Of a DNA stretch of 64,000 nucleotides, positions 36,069 to 45,433 are shown one piece after another (within the stretch, counting starts at the first letter, position 1; the number at the start of each line of letters is the position of its first letter). The notes beneath the pieces were generated by a model that saw only the letters and a list, made by a program, of their open reading frames with translations, was not told the DNA's origin and did not search any database. The DNA is from an uncultured Armatimonadota bacterium (GTDB lineage Bacteria > Armatimonadota > Fimbriimonadia > Fimbriimonadales > Fimbriimonadaceae): assembly GCA_903899015.1 (NCBI GenBank), contig CAIUHP010000111.1, positions 62,001 through 126,000 on the forward strand, read 5' to 3'. Both the position numbers and the translations under genes were made by a program.

Positions 36069-36917
36069 TTACCCTTTGGTGGCCCATCGTTTTAGACCTT
36101 CCACATAGCGGTCAAGTGCCACTGGATTTTGCACAAAGAAAAGTGAAGGCTCAATAAGTTCAAGTTCAGAAAGAACCCACTGCCCCTCATCAGAAATCAT
36201 GAGATCCACTCGGGCATACAACCATGGTTCACGAACCGTCTCGAGCACGCACTTAGCAAGGTCCGATTGCTCTTCGTTGGGAGTTACCGCTGCCGAAACC
36301 GATTCTTCTCCGCCGTGAAACCTTGGCTCTTTGATAATCCCGTGAGTTAGCTCGCCATCAATGTGAATCAGAGCAATCTCACCCCCATCTGCAACACGGC
36401 TCATAAATTTCTGAACCATGGCTCCCCGGTCGTTAAGAATCTCGGAAAGAAACGCTTCTGCTTCTCCTACCTGGTCAATACCAAAGCGTTTGGTCATGTA
36501 AGACCCGGCAGAAACAGTTGGCTTGATAACAAACTCGGTCCAACCTTCCTCCATCAGTGCCTTTTGAAGTTCCGAAGGTGATGACAAGTATCGAGTGGGA
36601 ACCACTGGAATACCGAGATCCCTAAGTTCATCAAGATAGTGCTTATCCAGATTCCAAAGAATCAGATCCCGCCCGTTACAAAGCGTTGACACCTTGGAAA
36701 CGGAATCAATCCAGTTCCGGAATGAGGCTTCAAATTCGTAGTAGTTCCAAGTCGATCGAAGTGCAACCAAATCGAATCGACTCCAATCGACAACCGCATC
36801 TTCCCACGGAACCAACTCAACATCGATGCCACTCGCGCGGCAGACATCGAGCATCAAAGATTCATCGTTATCAGGTTCAGGAATGTTCTGGCAAGTTACG
36901 ATCGCAATTGAGGGCAC
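36069..36917 (-). CDS. ATP-grasp family protein
   Basis: About 282 residues if the GTG at 36917 is used; an upstream TTG at 36944 is also open. VVALRSTWNYYE near residue 50 and the ATP-grasp body (EFVIKPTVSAGSYMTKRFG near 132, ALIHIDGELTHGIIKEPRF near 182, YARVDLMISDEGQWVLSELELIEPSLF near 236) match prokaryotic glutathione-synthetase-like ATP-grasp enzymes, with the metal-binding Asp and Glu visible. Such enzymes form a peptide-like bond using ATP. The substrate is unknown. It is convergent with the DinB-like gene. Confidence 0.82.
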   Translation of the reverse strand: MPSIAIVTCQNIPEPDNDESLMLDVCRASGIDVELVPWEDAVVDWSRFDLVALRSTWNYYEFEASFRNWIDSVSKVSTLCNGRDLILWNLDKHYLDELRDLGIPVVPTRYLSSPSELQKALMEEGWTEFVIKPTVSAGSYMTKRFGIDQVGEAEAFLSEILNDRGAMVQKFMSRVADGGEIALIHIDGELTHGIIKEPRFHGGEESVSAAVTPNEEQSDLAKCVLETVREPWLYARVDLMISDEGQWVLSELELIEPSLFFVQNPVALDRYVEGLKRWATKG

Positions 36918-37034
36918 GCGAGAGATTATTCCTGAGCCGAACAAGGCGAGTCACTGCGCAGTTGACGAGTAACACAAAGAAACAAGGGCAGGCTGGATGA
37001 AACCAACCTGCCCTCACCTTTACGTCCCAGAATG

Positions 37035-38837
37035 CTATCGAGCGACAGTTCCAGGAAGAATGACATCTGCCACCGCGTAAGAACGTCGGATGTCCTGGAG
37101 ACAAACCTTTGCTCGCCCACCAATGTGATTCATACCATCGAGTAATTCGATGTAAAAACCACCGTCGGTCCAACCCACGACTTTGTTGGCATTCTCGAAT
37201 GCAGACCGTCGAACGTTGGCCTCAAGTACCTGCGCTCGGCGATAGCCCATACAAATGCGGTCGAACTCTTCGATCGTTCCAGAGCGGATCTCGTACTCTT
37301 CGTACTCCATGTCGAAGTTCGCCCGAATGTAAATTCCTCGGCGCATCTCGTGCTCCAGTTCCTCCACATTCTCGCCATCCAAGCCAATAAGCGCTTCAAC
37401 GACGGCAGGGTGGCACTCAACCAAGAATGCGTTCCCCTGATCCTGCATCTTGCGCCACATGTCGCGTTCAATCCAGAGGCTAACTGTTTCTTTGCTGGCG
37501 ATTCGGCCCACACCCGTACACATTGGGCAGATCTCAGTGATTTCCTGAGTGACCGATTCACCCGTCCGCTTTCGCGTCAACTCGATCAAGCCCAGCGAGG
37601 AAATTCGTCCCACTCGAGTTCGAGCTCGGTCTTTGCCAAGACCGTCGGTAAAGTGTTGAAGCACCTTCTTCTTGTCGGCTTCGGCTTCCATGTCGATGAA
37701 GTCGCAAACAATGATTCCACCCATGTCTCGAAGTCGAAGCTGGCGCAAAATTTCGTCTGTCGCCTCTAAGTTCGCCTTGAGAATGGTGTCGTTCAGTGAA
37801 CTCGAGCCAACCTGTTTTCCAGTATTGACGTCAATCGCGGTGAGAGCTTCCATCTCGTCGATGACCAGGTACCCACCGGATTTGAGCGGCACTTTGTGCT
37901 GCATGATCCGCTCAAGTTCCTTTTCAATCCCGTAAAAGTCATACAACGGGGTTTCCTTATCGTAAAGAACAATCTTATCCCGCATCGCAGGGGCCACCAT
38001 GTTTGCAACGAGGTGGACCTTTTCGTATTCGTCAGGATCGTCGATGACCATCTTGGTGATGTTCTCACCAAACATATCTCGAACCGTTCGGAACAATAGA
38101 GTCTGATCTTTGTGAACGCAAGCAGGAGCACGCATCTTCTTCGCGGCTTTCATCACGTCTGCCCAAAGAGTTTGAAGGAAGGCGACGTCTCCACGAAGTT
38201 CGGCTTCAGTTCGACCTTCGCATTCGGTTCGAAGGATCAATCCAAAACCGTCTGGAATGATCTTGTCTCCAACCTTTCGAAGGCGTTCTCTTTCTGAGCG
38301 ATCTTCGATCTTTCGGCTCACGCCGACGCTACCGGATTCGGGCATCAGGACGACATACCGTCCTGGCAAAGCAATTCTTGTGCTAACTCGCGCACCCTTC
38401 GTGCCGCGAGGTCCTTTGGTGACTTGGACCATTACCTGCTGGCCAGGCTTGAGAAGGTCCTTGATCTTTCTGCGTCGAAGTTCACTTCGTTTGATAGAAG
38501 CAGGGCTGTTGTCAGATCCTTCGTCAGGAATGATGTCAGCGACGTAAAGGAACGCATTACGCTCCAGTCCGATGTCGACAAATGCTGCATCCATACCGGG
38601 GAGCACGTTTTGAACGATTCCTTTAAAAATGGAACCTACAACTCGCTCTTCGCGTTCGACTCGGTATTCCATCAGCTGCCCATCTTCGAGAAGGGCGATT
38701 CGGGTCTCTCTGTTAGAGACGTTGACGATAATTTCTTTCTGTGCTCCAACTCCTCGGCTAGGGCCAACTAGCGCAGTAGGAGCAGAGTCTGGTTTTCGGC
38801 GCGGCTTTCGCACACGCCCGCTTCTTCCATTATTCAT
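37035..38837 (-). CDS. rng: Ribonuclease E/G family endoribonuclease
   Basis: 600 residues. An N-terminal basic segment (KPRRKPDS) is followed by an S1 domain (residues 40-150; GSIFKGIVQNVLPGMDAAFVDIG). The RNase domain carries the catalytic Asp residues in LTAIDVNTG near 325 and IVCDFIDMEA near 370, and the zinc link CPMCTGVGR near 445. The long RNase E C-terminal scaffold is missing, so it is the short RNase G type. It processes rRNA or mRNA. The start is the ATG at 38837. Confidence 0.92.
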   Translation of the reverse strand: MNNGRSGRVRKPRRKPDSAPTALVGPSRGVGAQKEIIVNVSNRETRIALLEDGQLMEYRVEREERVVGSIFKGIVQNVLPGMDAAFVDIGLERNAFLYVADIIPDEGSDNSPASIKRSELRRRKIKDLLKPGQQVMVQVTKGPRGTKGARVSTRIALPGRYVVLMPESGSVGVSRKIEDRSERERLRKVGDKIIPDGFGLILRTECEGRTEAELRGDVAFLQTLWADVMKAAKKMRAPACVHKDQTLLFRTVRDMFGENITKMVIDDPDEYEKVHLVANMVAPAMRDKIVLYDKETPLYDFYGIEKELERIMQHKVPLKSGGYLVIDEMEALTAIDVNTGKQVGSSSLNDTILKANLEATDEILRQLRLRDMGGIIVCDFIDMEAEADKKKVLQHFTDGLGKDRARTRVGRISSLGLIELTRKRTGESVTQEITEICPMCTGVGRIASKETVSLWIERDMWRKMQDQGNAFLVECHPAVVEALIGLDGENVEELEHEMRRGIYIRANFDMEYEEYEIRSGTIEEFDRICMGYRRAQVLEANVRRSAFENANKVVGWTDGGFYIELLDGMNHIGGRAKVCLQDIRRSYAVADVILPGTVAR

Positions 38838-39030
38838 TGCAATTTTAGCGGTCTGAGACTGAGTTTACCGGGAGAACCGGCATTTCCATTTATTACGGTC
38901 GGAAGAACCCATGCCAAATCACTTTTGGTTGAATTCAAATTGATGTATGACCGTCCAACGCCTACAAATCTCTGCGACGATCAGTTCTTACTAATGATAG
39001 CAATTTGTCTCTCAACATAATCGCCATTCC

Positions 39031-41652
39031 TTAATCTTTAACCTGGTGATACGTTAGGATTGCCGCAGAAGGTTGAATTGACAGGGTCACTGGCACCCCA
39101 TTTTCCATCAATTCCTTCCCTGTCCATTTCTTCCCCACCAATGTTTCGTTCCCAGCGGCATCGACAAGAACAATCCGATAGTCCTTACGAGGATCCAGCT
39201 CCCTTAGCTTCGCATTGAATGTTAGACTCGCAGCATTCTGACGTCTAAAGAGCTCGATGAGTCCATCACCTTTCTCAGGTCGATTGAATTGCCAACCGAT
39301 CCAAACGTCGCCTGCGAGAGAGTAAGGGGTTAGCGGATAGAAGTCGGAGTAGTAATACTGACTGATACCGCGCCACTCACCAAATAGGTGCCGCAATTCA
39401 TCGTAGTCGATCTTCTTCTCTCGAATGTCGATCCCAGAACCGAGACTTGGAGCAGTGTTGCTCCAGAATGCATAGGGCTGGACCGGAGTGACTCCACCCC
39501 CGTAATATGGAGCATCGGTCGTTGCAACGGTCGCCGTACCGTGGAATGGCAACCACATCGAGATACCGTAAGTCATTCCTTGGTGTCCAATCGGTTCGTA
39601 TGCATAGTCGCTTCGCCACAAAGGCACCGATCGTCGCATCGTCTCCAGATCGTTTCGACGTCCGCCGGACGCGCAAGAGTCGATAAGCATGTTTGGGTGC
39701 CTACGACGCAATTCATCCCAATAAGCTAGGTAACCCATGACGTGCTTGATTTCGGTGATGCCCTGACGGTCCTCCGCATCGTTTCCGCGCCAGAACTCAA
39801 GTGGATCCATATTAAAATCTTGGCGGTACAGGTCGATATGGTTATCGGTTAGCAGCTTGTCGACATGCTCGACCAGCCACTTCCAAGCAACAGGATTTCC
39901 AAGGTTCAGTAGTTGGGTTCCGTCGGCTCCATTTCTGGCTACTTTATCGAATGCTTTGAAAGCGCTTGGATCCGGTTTTGTTGACGGCGGCAAATAGCCA
40001 TAGCTCCAATTGGATTTCTTGTATTCCTTGGCGGCATCATGCTCGACTCCATTGGGGTCGGTGATAGTAACGTCTACTCCCGTCGAGTCATAGCCGTAAT
40101 TGCCATTGCCAAACCCCACGACAAAATCCATCGACTCTCCTTTTTGAAGGTGGGAAGAACCTGAAAAATGAGCATCCCGTCCATGACCCTCTAGGTTGAT
40201 GAGGCTATCAAAGAGTGATTCAGAGCGTCTTAGAACATGAACATCAGTTGTCGTCTTCTCATCGATGCCAGCAAAGTCCGCATTGATTCGATAGTCGCCA
40301 CCCATAGGAGCGATATACCGAACCACGCCATATTCACCTTTTGGTCCAGGGTGGAAGGAGAGTGCACGGGGCTTCCAAGTAATGCCATTCCAACGAACCG
40401 TCTTCTCGCCCGTGTTGTAAACCACACACGGCTCACCAGTTCCTAACGATTTCGATCGGTGCGTTTCTAGGCTGCCAAAGGGGCTCAGCAACCACTCGGG
40501 ATGATTTTTCGATAGCCAAGTATCGGGAGCCACTCGTTCTGGCTCAAACCAGACCAGCGTCTTGACCCCGCGCGAATGGGCATGATCGCTAACGGGTGTA
40601 AAACCCTTAGGAAATCGCTTGGGGTCGACTTCCCATGTTCCAACCTGCGGCCACCCGTTTTGTTGGATGTACCAGCCCGCGTCCATCCACCAATAATCGA
40701 TATTTAGCTTCTCTTCCAAATATCGGTCGATGTGCATGATTTGGTTCGCTTCGTTGGCACCGATCATTTCGCCGTAAGCCCTTCCACTGCTCGCTAGCAT
40801 CATCGGCTTGGGCAGATGTCCGCCAGGCTTCGGCATGCCATAGGCCATCATCCAATGTCGCCATTGATTCTGACCGTCGATCCAGTCGCCTTTGTAAGGC
40901 AAGGTAACGATCAAGGGGGTACGGACTTCCTCTCCGGGATGCAATCGGAAATGGGTTAATTCCTGACCAGCCCGTATGTGGAGGCCGTCTTTTGAATCGC
41001 GTCTGAATTCAGCATTCCATTGCCCCGGCCAACCGACAACCAGAATAGTTCCCCCACCCTTATAGGAAAGATTAAAGTAGGACATGTCGGAATTGGTAGG
41101 GCGGCCGCCGGCCGCGCTGATCCGTTTGACCGCACCAGGTCCAAGGGGAGTCTCCAGGGGACCGTAATCGTTTTTGGATGCAGGTGAGCCAACGTTGTGG
41201 TGAAGCACATACTCTTTTAATCCGGGAGGCATCATCCACTCGTCGATTGCTTGAAGGTCCTCAATGATCGGCGTATCTTTCTTTCCAGCATTTTTCAGGT
41301 AAAGCGTCCATTCTTCAACGCCTGTTTCGAGATAACTGATACGCTCGTCCTTTACTTCGAGGCCAGTCTTAGGATCAAGATATGTCCAGATGTTTCGAAC
41401 TCGAACGTCATCAATTAGGCTAGTTGATGTCTTCTCTTGCCATTTCGGCAAAAGATCGGCTGACTTCTTACCATCGAATAGAAAAGATCCAGGGATACCT
41501 CGCTTAACGTAATACGTGGCGTAAGATGCTTGGCTCCCTGATGAAGTTCGAATTACTGGAGGTTTAGAACCAGACTTACTCTGACCGACCGAAGTCTGTG
41601 AGAGCAAAAGAGCAAGAGCAATTATCGATAACGGCCAAGTTTTCATAGGCAA
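39031..41652 (-). CDS. Secreted GH36-type alpha-galactosidase with inserted module
   Basis: 873 residues with a signal peptide (LSIIALALLLSQTSVGQS). The N-terminal beta-sandwich and the barrel are typical of GH36: WWMDAGWYI near residue 325, nucleophile Asp in LYRQDFN near 605, acid/base Asp in DSCASGGRRNDLE near 665. Between two barrel strands, about residues 405-560, lies an extra beta-sandwich region (VVRYIAPMGGDYRINADF, TTTDVHVLRR). It liberates galactose from galacto-oligosaccharides or galactomannan; specificity is inferred. Confidence 0.9.
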   Translation of the reverse strand: MPMKTWPLSIIALALLLSQTSVGQSKSGSKPPVIRTSSGSQASYATYYVKRGIPGSFLFDGKKSADLLPKWQEKTSTSLIDDVRVRNIWTYLDPKTGLEVKDERISYLETGVEEWTLYLKNAGKKDTPIIEDLQAIDEWMMPPGLKEYVLHHNVGSPASKNDYGPLETPLGPGAVKRISAAGGRPTNSDMSYFNLSYKGGGTILVVGWPGQWNAEFRRDSKDGLHIRAGQELTHFRLHPGEEVRTPLIVTLPYKGDWIDGQNQWRHWMMAYGMPKPGGHLPKPMMLASSGRAYGEMIGANEANQIMHIDRYLEEKLNIDYWWMDAGWYIQQNGWPQVGTWEVDPKRFPKGFTPVSDHAHSRGVKTLVWFEPERVAPDTWLSKNHPEWLLSPFGSLETHRSKSLGTGEPCVVYNTGEKTVRWNGITWKPRALSFHPGPKGEYGVVRYIAPMGGDYRINADFAGIDEKTTTDVHVLRRSESLFDSLINLEGHGRDAHFSGSSHLQKGESMDFVVGFGNGNYGYDSTGVDVTITDPNGVEHDAAKEYKKSNWSYGYLPPSTKPDPSAFKAFDKVARNGADGTQLLNLGNPVAWKWLVEHVDKLLTDNHIDLYRQDFNMDPLEFWRGNDAEDRQGITEIKHVMGYLAYWDELRRRHPNMLIDSCASGGRRNDLETMRRSVPLWRSDYAYEPIGHQGMTYGISMWLPFHGTATVATTDAPYYGGGVTPVQPYAFWSNTAPSLGSGIDIREKKIDYDELRHLFGEWRGISQYYYSDFYPLTPYSLAGDVWIGWQFNRPEKGDGLIELFRRQNAASLTFNAKLRELDPRKDYRIVLVDAAGNETLVGKKWTGKELMENGVPVTLSIQPSAAILTYHQVKD

Positions 41653-41695
41653 CCAGCCTGATTATGCGCCTATTTAATGCGTCTTTCCATTTCGC

Positions 41696-43960
41696 CTAAG
41701 GCGAGCTTTGAGTGCCAATTCTTACTCCATTTCCAAAACTGGTGACCCAGACTTCGCCTGCCTTGTTCGGATTGAAGAAAACTCGGGTTGGTTGGCGGAA
41801 CGGATAGGAGCCTACCAAGCCGAACGTAGGGCTTGCGTTCGTCGCGTTAGTCGAAATCCAAAGCCCCTGCGTCTCGGTTGTCGCATAAATGATCTTAGGA
41901 TTCTTAGGATCCACTGAGCAGGAACCGACCCGATCGGAGGTCCAGATCTCGGTCCAAGTGACGCCACGATTGGTCGTCTTGTAGAGTCCGCCTTTGTTAT
42001 TTGCTGCGCCACCCCAGCCGCTGAAGACTCCTGTGTACCACGTGCTTTGAGTTGCGTCCGTCGGATCAACGGTTAGATCCATCGTCCACCAGTGCATATT
42101 TGCCGCTGATCGATCGATCCAGGTCGTACCGCCATCTTTGCTAACAAATACGCCGGATGAATCCGTGAAACCAGGCGCCATGCGTCCGGAATAGGTAGCG
42201 ACTAGAGTGCCATCCTTCAAAACAGTGATGTTGAAAGCGTGCCCTTGGGTACGTGTGGGAGCAGTCAGGCGAACCCACGTTGCACTGACTCCTTTTGTGA
42301 TATCCGAACAAACGTAAACTCCGCCCTTCGAGCTGTGAGCAACCGTAGCATACATCCGCTTTGCATTAGTCGGATCGAGTGCGACACCCATCACCACGTG
42401 ACCGATGGAACCAAGTTTGGTCCAAGTTGCTCCCTGATCGGTTGACGTAAGGACATCTCCAGTTCCACCGTCGATCACAGAGTCCTTAAGGTGTGTGCTT
42501 TGATACATGTCATGGGCGGATGAAGTCGACATGTACAGCGTTCCAGTTGGGCCGGTGATGATCTGATATGACGAATTCAGGCTCATACCGGTGTAGTTGA
42601 ATCCCCATGTGTTTCCACCATCCGTCGATCGAATCAACTGAATATCAGAGGCTCCAGCAAGAACACTCGTCGGGGATGACCAGTTGATCCACCAATTGGA
42701 AGTATTCTCCAATCCTATTCCCAAGTAAGATTTCTTCTTTGGAGTTGGAGCATTTACGGGATGCTGGGACAACGGATCGACATAGGCTTGCTGCCAGGTG
42801 GTCCCTCCGTTGGTTGTGAGATGACAAAATCCGTAGCCAGTAAACGCAGCACGTTTCGCGTCAGTTGGGCAAACGGTAAATCCGAACGCAAGCTGGTCAT
42901 AGCTCCATTGGCGATCGCCAGAAGCGCCTTGCCAACCCGTGATCACATTCTGATTGTTTGCGGTGATTAACGAGTTGGCCCAGGACTTGCCACCGTTACT
43001 GGATTTCAACACAATCGGATTTCCAGCATCGCAGCTTCCCGCAAGATAGACGTCTGAGATGTCATTCCGCGCCATTCGCACAAAGAATGGATAGGTTCCG
43101 GTTGGAATACCAGTGACAGATTTGGTCCAAGTCTTTGCCGTTCCATAGTCCAATGTATAAACGGAGGCATAGGCGTTATAGTTATCCCCGCCGATTCCGC
43201 CCCAGATATTCCCTGCCTTGAGCGTCACGGCAAAGAATCGGGTAACGGTTCCTACCTTTCCAGATGCAAAGCTGACGATATTTTCAGTAGACGGAATGCC
43301 AGGAGTCTTGAGGAGGCTGAACGAAGCACCTCCATTCGAGGAAACATAGATGCCTAAGCTGGTAGCCACCGTGATCGCCTGACCATCAAAATGGGCTCCT
43401 GCGAGCACCACTCCTGAACTGTTGTCCCCTGCTACCAACTTGCTCCAGGTCGCGCCACTATCCTTTGAGAAGAACAACGTCGAATAGTTCGAAACAAGCA
43501 AGCGTGTTGTCGTTGTTGGATCGGAAGCTAGATAGAATGCCCCTTGCCCGGTAGGGTCGTTTGCAAGAGCCTTCCATGTCTTACCGCTATCTGTACTCTT
43601 GACGGGAGTCATGTTTCCGCCCGTCGTGTCGACGTCGTACAAGATGCTCGCACTACTGGTGAACTGAACGTGGGGCGACATCGGGCCCGTTTGAATCGTG
43701 GTGAACGGGGTCAAAGCCCAACTTTGGCCTGTATTGGTTGAGTGGTAGAGGCCGCTCATATCACAAGACAGCCACATTTCACTTGAGTTGAATGGGTTGA
43801 AAGTAGGAGCGTAAAAAGCTCCCCCGCCGCCAACTCCTACACTCTTCCAAGTTGTCGGAGCCTGCCCGTTCGCAACGCCTACTGCGGCAATCGCAGAAAC
43901 AAGCGCAAGCCCTTTAAAGAGGCGCGTAAGAAGAACGTCATTGGTGGCTTCCAGCATCAA
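41696..43960 (-). CDS. Secreted BNR-repeat protein, GH74/sortilin-like
   Basis: 754 residues. Signal peptide: RLFKGLALVSAIAAVGVANG, cut near GQA. Roughly ten BNR/Asp-box repeats (STDSGKTW, SKDSGATW, TTNGGTTW, STDGGNTW, SKDGGTTW, TTNRGVTW) build two seven-bladed propellers as in GH74 xyloglucanases. No unambiguous pair of catalytic Asp is assigned here, so hydrolase activity is an inference. It lies just upstream of the GH36 gene on the same strand (44-bp gap). Confidence 0.75.
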   Translation of the reverse strand: MMLEATNDVLLTRLFKGLALVSAIAAVGVANGQAPTTWKSVGVGGGGAFYAPTFNPFNSSEMWLSCDMSGLYHSTNTGQSWALTPFTTIQTGPMSPHVQFTSSASILYDVDTTGGNMTPVKSTDSGKTWKALANDPTGQGAFYLASDPTTTTRLLVSNYSTLFFSKDSGATWSKLVAGDNSSGVVLAGAHFDGQAITVATSLGIYVSSNGGASFSLLKTPGIPSTENIVSFASGKVGTVTRFFAVTLKAGNIWGGIGGDNYNAYASVYTLDYGTAKTWTKSVTGIPTGTYPFFVRMARNDISDVYLAGSCDAGNPIVLKSSNGGKSWANSLITANNQNVITGWQGASGDRQWSYDQLAFGFTVCPTDAKRAAFTGYGFCHLTTNGGTTWQQAYVDPLSQHPVNAPTPKKKSYLGIGLENTSNWWINWSSPTSVLAGASDIQLIRSTDGGNTWGFNYTGMSLNSSYQIITGPTGTLYMSTSSAHDMYQSTHLKDSVIDGGTGDVLTSTDQGATWTKLGSIGHVVMGVALDPTNAKRMYATVAHSSKGGVYVCSDITKGVSATWVRLTAPTRTQGHAFNITVLKDGTLVATYSGRMAPGFTDSSGVFVSKDGGTTWIDRSAANMHWWTMDLTVDPTDATQSTWYTGVFSGWGGAANNKGGLYKTTNRGVTWTEIWTSDRVGSCSVDPKNPKIIYATTETQGLWISTNATNASPTFGLVGSYPFRQPTRVFFNPNKAGEVWVTSFGNGVRIGTQSSP

Positions 43961-43988
43961 ACTGGATTACACCATGTTCTAGATCATC

Positions 43989-44028
43989 ACACGACAATTC
44001 CTGGCGCATGCCAGAAATGTCGTCGTGT
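43989..44028. terminator. Hairpin below the Thr-rich lipoprotein gene
   Basis: CTGGC (44001-44005) pairs with GCCAG (44010-44014), with outer arms ACACGAC (43989-43995) and GTCGTGT (44022-44028). A tandem GTC on the right arm allows an alternative register. It lies between the lipoprotein stop (44075) and the start of the GH74-like gene. No T-run follows. Confidence 0.5.
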
Positions 44029-44074
44029 AATAGGGTCGAAATCCTTACTTAGATCAGGATTTGCCCCGATTCGA

Positions 44075-44386
44075 TCACTGGCCGCCGGTGGTTGTGGTCT
44101 GACTCTTGGTCGTCGTAGTTGACGAGCCAGTCGTCGATCCGGTGTCAGGAGGATTGCTTGTATTCGTATTTGTCGTCGTTGTTGTATCGGTTTTAGTGTC
44201 GGTACTCTTGGAAGATGGCGGCACAACGATCGTCGTGTTGTTGGCCGGAGCACGCTCATGAATGACGGTCGTTTTCTCGGGAGGTGTTACGATAACGTCG
44301 GGTGCGGCTGCTGGTTGGCAACCGACAACGAGTGCGCCAAATACGACGCACCCGATAGCAAACATATTCTTTGTAGAAAAAGTCAT
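44075..44386 (-). CDS. Thr-rich lipoprotein
   Basis: 103 residues. The lipobox is in FGALVVGCQ (Cys near residue 23). After an IVTPPEKTTVIHER segment comes a low-complexity tail rich in Thr, Ser, Asn and Pro (TDTTTTTNTNTSN, TTTTKSQTTTT). It looks like a surface-exposed linker or spacer and may be heavily modified. I do not recognise a family. Its ATG is preceded by GGAGA. Confidence 0.68.
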   Translation of the reverse strand: MTFSTKNMFAIGCVVFGALVVGCQPAAAPDVIVTPPEKTTVIHERAPANNTTIVVPPSSKSTDTKTDTTTTTNTNTSNPPDTGSTTGSSTTTTKSQTTTTGGQ

Positions 44387-44473
44387 GGATATCTCCTGTG
44401 AGCAGAATAAGATCTGCTTACGTAGGGCTGGAGAATCCTAAGAATAGTTCCTAGGAAATTTATCGGCCAGACA

Positions 44474-45433
44474 CTAAGTTGTTGGCAAACCGACCATCTT
44501 TCTCAATTCGTCAACTTCCTTCTTCCCAAGAAGCTTGCACTCTCCTGGGCGCATACCGTGGACGTAAAGCATGCCATAGCGGATTCGCTTCAGCGAAATC
44601 ACGGGATGTCCCACAAATTCGCACATCAGACGCACTTGACGCTTGCGCCCCTCATGGATTGTGATTCGCAGTCCCGTAGTGTTCGATTTCGGCTCAGCGT
44701 GAATAATGTCCACCTTGGCAGGAAGCGTCTTGCGACCTTCTACGAACACTCCGTCTCTTAGCTTAGTAAGCGCCTTATCGTCGGGGATGCCCGTGACGAC
44801 AACTTGGTATTCCTTTTCTACACCGTAGCGCGGATGAGCCAAGCGAAGGGCCAGTTCTCCGTCATTAGTACAAACCAAGAGGCCTTCGGTTTCCATATCC
44901 AAACGGCCAACAGGCTTGAGCTGGACTCCGTATTGAGGCAAATACTTTACGATGGTCGGCCGGCCCTGAGGATCACTTAAAGTCGTCACGACACCGGTGG
45001 GTTTGTTTAGCACGACGGTGTAGATCTTGGCCGTCGTAATGAGCATTCCGTCGACTCTAACTTCGTCGCTATCTCCAACTTTAACGCCCATCTCCGCAAC
45101 GACGTCCCCATTGACGGTGACACGTCCCTCAAAAATAAGTTTTTCTGCCGCTCGGCGTGAGCAAAGGCCTGAGTGAGCAATTCGTACGTGAAGTCGTTCG
45201 CCGTCTTCCGAAATGGCTTTCTTCGCCAACGGTTGCACGCCCATACGCTGGGTCATTTCTTTTGCGTGGGCAATCGCGTCTTGTCGGTTCTTGCGAAGGG
45301 CAACGATTCGATCCTTGTTAAGGGTCTTCTTTACCGTTGTGACTTGCTTCTTCGGAGCGCCACGTTTAGGGGCGCTTCTTCTTTTCTGGTCTCTAGGAGG
45401 TCTAGAACCGTCGTTTCGAGGTCGTTCTGCCAT
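44474..45433 (-). CDS. rluB: Ribosomal large-subunit pseudouridine synthase B-type
   Basis: About 319 residues from the ATG at 45433 (MAERPRND), which overlaps the dacF stop; an upstream frame at 45499 adds an unsupported extension. A basic N-terminal tail (RRSAPKRGAPKKQ) is followed by an S4 domain (RIAHSGLCSRRAAEKLIFEGRV near residue 83). The catalytic Asp is in GRLDMETEGLL near 178. The family modifies the 23S rRNA peptidyl-transferase region. It is the last gene in the scpA-scpB-dacF run, as in many bacteria. Confidence 0.93.
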   Translation of the reverse strand: MAERPRNDGSRPPRDQKRRSAPKRGAPKKQVTTVKKTLNKDRIVALRKNRQDAIAHAKEMTQRMGVQPLAKKAISEDGERLHVRIAHSGLCSRRAAEKLIFEGRVTVNGDVVAEMGVKVGDSDEVRVDGMLITTAKIYTVVLNKPTGVVTTLSDPQGRPTIVKYLPQYGVQLKPVGRLDMETEGLLVCTNDGELALRLAHPRYGVEKEYQVVVTGIPDDKALTKLRDGVFVEGRKTLPAKVDIIHAEPKSNTTGLRITIHEGRKRQVRLMCEFVGHPVISLKRIRYGMLYVHGMRPGECKLLGKKEVDELRKMVGLPTT

